Of a stretch of 5,336 nt of DNA, positions 1-5,336 are shown in pieces. The notes under the pieces are model-generated. The model made no database searches. It saw only the letters and a program-made list of their open reading frames with translations, and was not told the DNA's origin. This stretch comes from Nitrospina sp. (lineage in GTDB: Bacteria; Nitrospinota; Nitrospinia; Nitrospinales; VA-1). The stretch is taken from NCBI GenBank assembly GCA_003545625.1, contig DODH01000208.1, forward strand, positions 1 through 5,336, in the 5' to 3' direction. Each line of letters starts with the position of its first letter. Positions within the stretch are counted from its first letter, which is position 1. The position numbers were made by a program, and so were the translations under genes.

Positions 1-11
1 TTATAGAGAAA

Positions 12-62
12 AAGCCTTGCATAGGCCGCACATCTCTACCAGTGAAAGGTCTATGAAGGCTT
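12..62. repeat. Inverted repeat upstream of the HDOD locus
   Basis: Bases 12-24 (AAGCCTTGCATAG) are complementary to 51-62 (CTATGAAGGCTT), giving 12 base pairs with one bulged G at 19 and a 26-base loop. The right arm overlaps the first two bases of the putative -35 box at 61-66. On the minus strand the stem is followed by a run of five T (the A run at 9-13), so it could act as a minus-strand terminator, but no minus-strand gene to its right would need one. On the plus strand no T run follows. The role is unknown; the complementarity is seen directly. Confidence 0.4.
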
Positions 63-88
63 GACGGGTAAGGGAATAAATGGATAAT
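61..88 (+). promoter_or_regulatory. Putative sigma70-type promoter for the HDOD locus
   Basis: TTGACG at 61-66 matches five of six bases of the -35 consensus, and GATAAT at 83-88 matches five of six of the -10 consensus, with a 16-base spacer. Transcription would start near 95 and leave an untranslated leader of about 75 bases before the GTG at 170. The position, directly ahead of the first plus-strand gene, fits. Chance matches of this quality do occur in AT-rich intergenic DNA, so this remains a prediction from the sequence alone. Confidence 0.45.
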
Positions 89-98
89 GCTTAACATT

Positions 99-120
99 GG
101 TCAAATTAGGCATTTTGACC
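99..120. promoter_or_regulatory. Small perfect palindrome in the HDOD leader
   Basis: GGTCAAA (99-105) and TTTGACC (114-120) form a perfect 7-base inverted repeat with an 8-base loop. It lies just downstream of the putative -10 box, where it could be an operator half-site pair or a leader hairpin. No T run follows, so it is not an intrinsic terminator. No regulator family can be assigned from the motif. Confidence 0.3.
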
Positions 121-169
121 CTTCCGGTTATTATTATGTGGGTTTCACAAACAACTTTGAAGTGACTCT

Positions 170-743
170 GTGAAAGAAAAACTCTTGGAATTGCTGGAAA
201 CCAAAGGGGACCTGCCTCCTTTATCCGATATTCTCATCAATTTGGAGGGCCGGATTAATGACCCTGAAAGCGATATTGAAGAAATATCGAGCCTGATCCA
301 AACGGAACCTGTCTTGTCAGGGCGCTTGATTAAACTTTCCAACAGTGTTCTTTTTGGGGGTGGACGCGATGAGGTGTTGGACCTGAACTCGGCCATTATG
401 CGACTGGGACTTAAAATGGTCCTCGATTTGGCCTATCCTTGAACTGCCCAAAGTGTTTAAAAAACCCAAGTCTTTCGATCATATAGCGTTCTGGAAACAT
501 TCGCAGGGGGTGGCTTATTTGTCGAGAACCCTGGTTATACATGTGGGAGGGAGTAAGGAGGATGTGGAGGCCAATGTGAAACAGATTGCTTTCTTTCATC
601 ATGAACCTACCTACAACGATGCCAAATTGGTGGATATTTTCCGCCAGACGGAAAAATACCTCAAACTGGTTGCCCCCAAGCAGGATCTGAAAATGTTCCT
701 CTCCTATGAAGGCCTTTCGGTAGATCTTCTCAAAGACCACTAG
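170..743 (+). pseudogene. HDOD-domain signalling protein, frameshifted and internally deleted
   Basis: The first segment starts at GTG 170 (an in-frame TGA at 158-160 rules out an earlier start) and reads 90 codons to TGA 440-442. It has the HDOD N-terminal signature: LPPLSDILINL near residues 15-25, then NDP, an acidic helix, TEPVLSGRLIKLSNS and AIMRLGLKMVLDLA. The homology resumes one frame over, with ELPKVFKKPKSFDHIAFWKHS, and reads to TAG 741-743; its first possible start codon is GTG 453. Dropping one C at 437-438 restores a single frame of about 190 codons. HDOD proteins are HD-related signalling modules without the usual phosphohydrolase activity, often linked to chemotaxis, two-component or c-di-GMP control. 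From family knowledge, the stretch after IAF should carry a GLxHDxG-like core followed by about 75 residues before the HH-P motif. Here IAF runs straight into FHHEP (codons 585-608), which suggests an in-frame deletion. A sequencing error could explain the frameshift but not the missing core. No partner gene lies nearby. Confidence 0.75.
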
Positions 744-746
744 GTG

Positions 747-761
747 CCAGCGTGACGCTGG
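747..761. other. Short perfect hairpin just after the HDOD stop
   Basis: CCAGCG (747-752) and CGCTGG (756-761) form a GC-rich 6-base-pair stem with a TGA loop, four bases after the stop codon at 741-743. The position suits a transcript end, but no T run follows directly (the next bases are ACTCAAATT), so it is not a classical intrinsic terminator. It may instead be the edge of the repeat module that begins at about 771. Confidence 0.3.
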
Positions 762-770
762 ACTCAAATT

Positions 771-891
771 GCAATAGCTTTCTTTCGCTAGCAAAGAGTT
801 GTCTCGGCTTAATAGAGGCTTAGCTCCCTATTTTTAAAGTACCCGCTTCGGGGCACGAGGCAAATGAAGAAGTATCACGGGGCTGGGGTGA
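771..891. repeat. Left copy of a diverged intergenic repeat flanking the oxoprolinase gene
   Basis: This non-coding stretch shares three blocks with the gap on the other side of the oxoprolinase gene. GCAATAGCTTT at 771-781 recurs exactly at 4628-4638 in the same orientation. GAGTTGTCTCGGC at 796-808 recurs exactly, inverted, at 4709-4721. The segment 841-891 aligns by eye with 4641-4690, with shared anchors ACCC, CGGG, GGCAAA, TATCAC and GGGTGA, and roughly two-thirds identity. A small CCCG-CTT-CGGG hairpin sits at 842-852, and the right copy has a comparable CCC/GGG pairing at 4642-4651. No ORF or transposase is present. It resembles a dispersed non-autonomous or REP-like element, but the family is not recognised. 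Confidence 0.5.
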
Positions 892-916
892 TTTACATTT
901 AGTAGATTATCATTCT

Positions 917-920
917 GAGG
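917..920 (+). promoter_or_regulatory. Ribosome binding site supporting the ATG at 930
   Basis: GAGG at 917-920 lies nine bases before the ATG at 930. It is a short but well-spaced Shine-Dalgarno match. It supports this start, which also agrees with the protein: the conserved GGTFTD motif begins at residue 14, and family members begin only a few residues before it. No convincing -35/-10 pair was found between 744 and 916. Confidence 0.5.
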
Positions 921-929
921 CCTTCCGAC

Positions 930-3900
930 ATGGCAGATCCCGATAAGTTTCGCTTTTCCATCGATAGAGGTGGAACTTTTACGGATATCTACGCCGAAAC
1001 TCCCAAAGGCCCAAAAGTCCTCAAACTCCTTTCAGACAACCCGGATCATTATCCCGATGCGCCTCTTGAGGGCATTCGAAGAATTATCCGGGAAGTATCC
1101 GGCCGGAAAACCGGGGATATCCCACCTGATTCCATCGAGTGGATTCGAATGGGGACAACCGTTGCCACCAACGCGCTTCTTGAACGTAAGGGTGCCCGCA
1201 CCGCCCTCATCATCACCAAGGGTTTTGGCGATTTACTGCAAATCGGAAAACAAAACCGGCCCTGTATTTTTGATTTAAAAATAATTAAACCGGAACCGCT
1301 TTATGAAGCGGTGGTGGAAATTAACGAGCGGGTCCACCCGGTTCAAGAACTCACCAATACGATTCCCCCACAACCTAACGTAAATATTTTGCGATCCCCG
1401 GATCGGGAAACCGTTCGCCATCAACTTCAGGCTTTGCGCCAGCGGGGTATTGAGAGCCTTGCCATTGCCTTGATGCATGCCCACATTTTCCCGGATCATG
1501 AACTACTGGTTGCGCAGGAAGCTGTGAAATTAGGGTTTCAATATATTTCTCTTTCCAGTGAGGTCATGCCAAGGGCCCGGTTGGTGGACCGAGGCCATAC
1601 CACTTGTCTCGATGCCTACCTGAACCCGCATATCCAAAATTACCTGAAAAGTTTTCGTGAAGGATTTGCTGGAGGCTCGGCTAAAAAGCTTGAACCAGAA
1701 CATGTTGCCCACCTTGAACAAGCTCGCCCTCTGCGTAGGAGCGATCAGGAGCCAGACCTTTTTGTCATGCAGTCGGATGGAGGTCTTGTGGATGCCGATT
1801 CTTTTAGTGGAAGTCGTGCCATTCTTTCCGGTCCGGCGGGCGGAGTAGTAGGTTATGCCCAGACAACGGGCGGTGCTCCTGTAATTGGATTCGATATGGG
1901 GGGCACCTCGACCGATGTATCCCGGTTTGACGGGAATTATGAGTGGCAGTTCGAAAGCGAGGCGCAAGGAATTCCCAATTTCGTTCCGCAATTAAATATT
2001 CATACTGTGGCGGCGGGTGGTGGCTCCCGGTTGCTATTTGAAAATGGCATGTTTCAGGTGGGGCCATCGTCTTCGGGGGCCTGGCCCGGTCCCGCAAGTT
2101 ACCGAAACGGAGGGCCTCTCTCTCTTACCGATGCGAATCTGGTTTTGGGGCGGCTCGTTCCCGAACATTTTCCCAGCCTGTTTGGGGAGAATGAAGACCA
2201 ACCTTTATCTGCTGCCGCTGCAAAAAAAGCTTTTGCAGGATTAATGCAGCGCATCCATTCCCTAACCGAACTAAAGCAGTCCATGGAGGAAGTCGCCTAC
2301 GGTTATATAGAAGTTGCTAATGAAAATATGGTTCGAGCCATTCGCGAAATCACTGCTTCCCGGGGGCATGATGCGCGTGACCATATCCTTTCCTGTTTTG
2401 GCGGAGCCGGAGGCCAGCATGCCTGTGCCATAGCCAGGGCTCTGGGTATTTCGCGAATTTTTATCAGCCGCTTTGCTGGAGTGCTCTCTGCTTATGGAAT
2501 GGGATTGGCCGATGTCGCTGTCGATAAAGAGGAACCGGTGCCATTACAAAAAGAAACGGATTTACAACAAAGGCTCCAGGTACTGGCTGAAAAAGCTGTC
2601 GCAGAATTAAAACGGAAAGGAAACTTTACCCTCAAAGTCCAACGATACCTGAATATGCGATACGAAGGTTCCGATACGACGCTGATGGTAAAAGAATCGG
2701 CTGACGAAGAGTTTACAGAATCGTTCAGGAAAATGCATCATCGCGAGTTCGGTTTCAATCCGCCGGAACGAAATATTCTTGTGGAGGCTATCCGGGTCCG
2801 TGCTGAAGGGAAATCGCCGCACCCGGTGCAACCGCCTCTGCCCAAGGGAAAGCGAAACTTTGTTCCGCTTTCCCGGCAGTCCTGTTATTTTGCCGGGCGT
2901 TGGCATGAGACACCCGTCTATTTGTTGGAATCGCTTGCGGCGGGGCAGGAGTTGGAAGGTCCTGTTATTCTCATTCAGGATACTTCAACTATTTTGATAG
3001 AACCTTCCTGCAGGGCCACGGTGACAGCCTTTGGAGATGTCGAAATAGAAGTGGAAGCACTGCCCGTTCGTCCGGTCGGTACGGAGCTTGATGCGGTGCA
3101 ATTGTCGCTGTTCGGTTCCCGGTTCATGTCCATCGCCGAGCAAATGGGTCGTGTTCTGCAACGCACCGCCGTTTCCACAAATATCAAAGAGCGGTTGGAT
3201 TTCTCCTGCGCCATTTTCGGGCCGGAAGGGGATCTGGTTGCCAACGCTCCCCATCAGCCGGTTCATCTCGGGTCGATGGGGGAAGCGGTTCGACAGCAGA
3301 TTAAATTAAATGCTCATCCCATTGAGGAGGGGGAGGTCTGGGTCACCAACCATCCGGCAACTGGGGGAAGCCACCTGCCGGATATCACGGTCATCACTCC
3401 GGTTGTGCAAAAGGGAAGAACAATCTTTTTTGTTGCCAGCCGAGGACACCACGCCGATATCGGCGGCAGCACACCCGGTTCCATGCCGCCATTTTCTCAG
3501 TCCCTTGCAGAAGAGGGCGTCTGCATCAAAACATTTAAACTGGTGCAAAACGGTGAGTTTCAGGAATCAGGGATCGCCAAAATTTTGAAAGATGCGGGAA
3601 CGCGGACTCTGGCCGATAACCTGTCGGACCTGAAAGCACAGGTGTCAGCCAACCATAGAGGCATCACTCTACTGAACGAACTGGTCCAGTTGCACTCGCT
3701 TAAAGTGGTGCAGGCTTATATGAAACATCTGCGGGACAATGCCGGGCAATCGGTGCGGGCCCTGTTAAAAAGATGGGGCGGGAAAAAAGAAAAAACGGTT
3801 TGTCTTAAAGCGGAAGATTTTATGGATGAGGGCAGCCGCATTGCTCTAACGGTTCGCATCGACACAGTTTCCGGATCGGCGTGTTTTGATTTTTCCGGCA

Positions 3901-4628
3901 CTTCTATGGAATTGCCAAATAATTTGAATACCCCGCGCGCGGTAACGCTCTCTGCCATTCTCTTTTGCCTGCGTTGTCTGGTCGACAGCAACATTCCGCT
4001 GAACCAGGGCTGTCTGGAACCCGTTGAAGTATTAATCGAAGAGGGTTCCCTGCTGGCCCCCTCTGATAAAGCGGCGGTGGCGGCCGGCAATGTTTTGACC
4101 TCCCAGCGTATCACCGATGTTATTTTCAAGGCGTTCAAGGCTTGTGCGGCTTCACAGGGTTGCATGAACAACCTCACTTTTGGTAACGACCAATTCGCCT
4201 ACTACGAAACCATTGCCGGAGGCGCAGGGGCGGGACCAGGCTGGCATGGCCAGTCTGCCGTGCATACCCATATGACCAATACTCGCATCACCGACCCGGA
4301 AATTCTGGAACAGCGTTATCCAGTTCTCTTGCGTAAGTTTTCCATCCGCAAAGGTTCGGGCGGAAAGGGAAAGTTCAATGGCGGCGATGGTGTGATTCGC
4401 GAAATAGAATTTCTCGTTCCGCTGAAGGTGGCAATACTTTCAGAACGAAGGGTCTACGCTCCCTATGGTATGGACGGCGGTGGACCGGGAGTAAAGGGAA
4501 AAAACCTGCTTATCAAAAAAGATGGGAGTGAAACTAACCTGGGCGGGAAGAATCAATTCCAAGCCGAACCCGGCGACCGACTGCGCATCCTCACTCCCGG
4601 TGGCGGTGCTTGGCGCACGGCCGACTAG
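930..4628 (+). CDS. oplAH: 5-oxoprolinase (ATP-hydrolysing), fused HyuA-HyuB single chain
   Basis: The 1232-residue protein is predicted to hydrolyse 5-oxo-L-proline to L-glutamate with ATP, salvaging pyroglutamate formed from glutamine and from glutathione breakdown; it should be cytosolic, with no signal peptide or membrane segment. Domains in order are a HyuA-type N-terminal domain (about 8-215), the HyuA actin-like ATPase core (about 225-535), a linker and C-terminal HyuA domain (about 540-710), and a HyuB domain (about 717-1228). Visible motifs are FSIDRGGTFTDIYAE (9-23, first phosphate loop), MGTTVATNALLERKG (74-88), LSGPAGGVVG (299-308), GFDMGGTSTDVSR (320-332, second phosphate loop) and GGAGGQHA (491-498). 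In HyuB they are NHPATGGSHLPD (807-818), RGHHADIGG (838-846) and GGDGVIRE (1151-1158), with His/Asp positions typical of the catalytic, metal-binding half. Length and motif order match eukaryotic OPLAH (about 1290 residues) and its bacterial relatives. Separate-subunit hydantoinases and acetone carboxylases are less likely because both halves are fused and the N-terminus is strongly OPLAH-like. It appears intact and monocistronic. Confidence 0.96.
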   Translation: MADPDKFRFSIDRGGTFTDIYAETPKGPKVLKLLSDNPDHYPDAPLEGIRRIIREVSGRKTGDIPPDSIEWIRMGTTVATNALLERKGARTALIITKGFGDLLQIGKQNRPCIFDLKIIKPEPLYEAVVEINERVHPVQELTNTIPPQPNVNILRSPDRETVRHQLQALRQRGIESLAIALMHAHIFPDHELLVAQEAVKLGFQYISLSSEVMPRARLVDRGHTTCLDAYLNPHIQNYLKSFREGFAGGSAKKLEPEHVAHLEQARPLRRSDQEPDLFVMQSDGGLVDADSFSGSRAILSGPAGGVVGYAQTTGGAPVIGFDMGGTSTDVSRFDGNYEWQFESEAQGIPNFVPQLNIHTVAAGGGSRLLFENGMFQVGPSSSGAWPGPASYRNGGPLSLTDANLVLGRLVPEHFPSLFGENEDQPLSAAAAKKAFAGLMQRIHSLTELKQSMEEVAYGYIEVANENMVRAIREITASRGHDARDHILSCFGGAGGQHACAIARALGISRIFISRFAGVLSAYGMGLADVAVDKEEPVPLQKETDLQQRLQVLAEKAVAELKRKGNFTLKVQRYLNMRYEGSDTTLMVKESADEEFTESFRKMHHREFGFNPPERNILVEAIRVRAEGKSPHPVQPPLPKGKRNFVPLSRQSCYFAGRWHETPVYLLESLAAGQELEGPVILIQDTSTILIEPSCRATVTAFGDVEIEVEALPVRPVGTELDAVQLSLFGSRFMSIAEQMGRVLQRTAVSTNIKERLDFSCAIFGPEGDLVANAPHQPVHLGSMGEAVRQQIKLNAHPIEEGEVWVTNHPATGGSHLPDITVITPVVQKGRTIFFVASRGHHADIGGSTPGSMPPFSQSLAEEGVCIKTFKLVQNGEFQESGIAKILKDAGTRTLADNLSDLKAQVSANHRGITLLNELVQLHSLKVVQAYMKHLRDNAGQSVRALLKRWGGKKEKTVCLKAEDFMDEGSRIALTVRIDTVSGSACFDFSGTSMELPNNLNTPRAVTLSAILFCLRCLVDSNIPLNQGCLEPVEVLIEEGSLLAPSDKAAVAAGNVLTSQRITDVIFKAFKACAASQGCMNNLTFGNDQFAYYETIAGGAGAGPGWHGQSAVHTHMTNTRITDPEILEQRYPVLLRKFSIRKGSGGKGKFNGGDGVIREIEFLVPLKVAILSERRVYAPYGMDGGGPGVKGKNLLIKKDGSETNLGGKNQFQAEPGDRLRILTPGGGAWRTAD

Positions 4629-4784
4629 CAATAGCTTTTTACCCCTACGGGACAAGAAGGCAAAGGTCAAATATCACTAGCTCAGGGTGACAATAAGTGG
4701 TTCAAAAGGCCGAGACAACTCCTTGTTCGCCAGGATTGGCACGTTCCCTTAAAGAGAAAAGCAATGGCTCACTGCCCCTGCGGT
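4628..4784. repeat. Right copy of the intergenic repeat, with an internal 24-base duplication
   Basis: This stretch follows the oxoprolinase gene; its first base is the last base of the stop codon. Bases 4628-4638 match 771-781 exactly, 4641-4690 align with 841-891, and 4709-4721 are the exact reverse complement of 796-808. The first 24 bases (4628-4651) also recur at 4761-4784 in the same orientation, without gaps and with 17 of 24 positions identical, so two direct repeats bracket about 110 bases. The inner part has weak self-complementarity: ACAAG near 4652-4656 can pair with CTTGT near 4722-4726. There is no coding potential. The module order differs from the left copy, which suggests rearranged or mosaic copies. 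Confidence 0.5.
4751..4775 (-). terminator. Intrinsic terminator of the YkgJ-type gene
   Basis: Read on the minus strand, GCAGTG (4775-4770), AGC loop and CATTGC (4766-4761) form a 6-base-pair stem containing one G-U pair, followed at once by TTTTCTCTTT (4760-4751). It lies about 15 bases after the stop codon of the minus-strand gene at 4791, where an intrinsic terminator is expected. The stem is short, which limits efficiency, although neighbouring G-U pairs could lengthen it. It overlaps the second 24-base repeat unit. Confidence 0.5.
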
Positions 4785-4790
4785 TAGTAG

Positions 4791-5336
4791 CTAGCGGTGC
4801 TTTTCCTTCCAAAGGATGAGCCAGTGTTGCAGGAGTTTGATCGGTTGTGTGCCGCGAAATTTGCGGCGTTTGATTTTCGGGGTTTGGTCGTGCTGGAGTT
4901 TGGCGATGACGGTGGCGCCCACCGCTTCTTCCAGCACCACACCGCGTTGCGCGTGTTCGAGTTTTTTCGATTCGCAGATGCCTCGAAACGCTACGACCAT
5001 GCGGCAGTCCAATGGGCGGTCTTCATACACTTCGCAGGCCCCTTCATCACTAAGAAAAGGGCAGGGCTGATTGATGACCAGTCGATGCCAGTCCACTTGG
5101 TCCAATTTTTTATTCGATTTAAGGGTTTCGTTTACTTTATTGATGGTTCTTTGGGAACGTTCCATCACGACATTGAGGTCGACGCCGTTTTCCTCGGCAT
5201 TTTTTAGAATGCCGTCCCATTCCAGTTGGGTGCAGGACACCCCTGTGTGGCAACAGTGTGCGCACCCTCTATGACATTGTAGAGGCGGGATGCCTTCATT
5301 AAAAACCTTCTTCAGGTGTTGCCAGAATATGCGAAG
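4791..5336 (-). CDS. YkgJ-family cysteine-cluster protein, 5' end outside the window
   Basis: The frame stays open from the window edge to TAG at 4793-4791, showing 181 residues. An internal GTG at 5240 could be mistaken for the start, but upstream codons carry the core of the family motif, CHRGCAHCCHTGVSC (visible residues 21-35), so the real start is further right, beyond 5336. A second cysteine group follows: CPFLSDEGACEVYEDRPLDC (visible 92-111) and a last Cys at 121. The Cx3Cx2CC cluster plus CPxL...C.VY..RP..CR is the hallmark of the YkgJ/UPF0153 family, thought to bind zinc or an iron-sulfur cluster; the function is not established. The middle part is a hydrophilic, probably helical segment (about 40-80), and the C-terminal tail is basic. 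No membrane segment or signal is visible. The gene is convergent with the oxoprolinase gene and ends 162 bases from it, so co-regulation is unlikely. Confidence 0.88.
   Translation of the reverse strand, partial: LRIFWQHLKKVFNEGIPPLQCHRGCAHCCHTGVSCTQLEWDGILKNAEENGVDLNVVMERSQRTINKVNETLKSNKKLDQVDWHRLVINQPCPFLSDEGACEVYEDRPLDCRMVVAFRGICESKKLEHAQRGVVLEEAVGATVIAKLQHDQTPKIKRRKFRGTQPIKLLQHWLILWKEKHR

Noticed and set aside
99..106. GGTCAAAT shared with the right intergenic repeat near 4665
   Set aside because: An eight-base match with no extension on either side is expected by chance in a window of this size.
411..794. Minus-strand open frame of 127 codons over the broken HDOD gene
   Set aside because: It has no recognisable motif, while the plus strand carries clear HDOD signatures in both halves; the length is expected as an antisense by-product.
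814..835. Possible terminator (GAG...CTC followed by CCTATTTTT)
   Set aside because: The stem is only about three base pairs with a mismatch beside it, too weak to call despite the T run.
882..910. Promoter directly ahead of the oxoprolinase gene, using GATTAT at 905-910 as a -10 box
   Set aside because: No acceptable -35 hexamer lies 16-18 bases upstream (the bases there are GCTGGG), so there is not enough to report it.
1530..1991. Minus-strand open frame of 153 codons inside the oxoprolinase gene, and a similar one at 3716-4177
   Set aside because: Both lie wholly opposite an intact conserved coding sequence and read as low-information, Arg/Ser/Pro-rich translations without domains.
4626..4640. 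Terminator of the oxoprolinase gene formed by AGC/GCT and the following T run
   Set aside because: The stem has only three base pairs and overlaps the stop codon; the same bases are better explained as the 11-base direct repeat.
4797..5207. Plus-strand open frame of 136 codons at the right end
   Set aside because: It is the antisense shadow of the YkgJ-type gene; the minus-strand frame has the conserved cysteine pattern and this one shows no recognisable family.

Overview
This is a bacterial chromosomal window of moderate GC content, with three protein-coding loci separated by short, repeat-rich intergenic stretches. No gene in the window fixes the organism. An HDOD-type signalling protein, a single-chain 5-oxoprolinase and a YkgJ-type cysteine-cluster protein would suit a free-living Gram-negative such as a deltaproteobacterial or Nitrospina/Nitrospira-like lineage, but that is only a guess. 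No tRNA, rRNA, CRISPR array, transposase or phage gene is visible.

Left part (1-743, + strand). A sigma70-like promoter candidate and two small inverted repeats precede a broken HDOD-domain gene. Its two halves lie in different reading frames, separated by a one-base shift near 437. The region that should hold the HD-like core also appears to be missing, with the flanking parts joined in frame. It is best read as a pseudogene.

Centre (930-4628, + strand). One 1232-residue ORF encodes a full-length ATP-dependent 5-oxoprolinase. The HyuA-like ATPase half and the HyuB-like hydrolase half are fused in one chain, as in eukaryotic OPLAH. It converts 5-oxo-L-proline (pyroglutamate) to L-glutamate and is the only clearly metabolic gene here.

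Right part (4791-5336, - strand). A YkgJ-type cysteine-cluster protein is convergent with the oxoprolinase gene and runs off the right edge, so its N-terminus is missing. A good intrinsic-terminator candidate lies just past its stop codon.

Intergenic DNA. The gaps on both sides of the oxoprolinase gene (744-929 and 4629-4790) hold related, diverged, non-coding repeat modules. They include an exact 11-base direct repeat, an exact 13-base inverted repeat, a roughly 50-base diverged direct repeat, and a 24-base repeat present twice on the right side. This looks like a dispersed repeat family of the genome and is the least explained feature of the window. The three genes show no obvious shared pathway, and nothing here supports a new multi-gene system.
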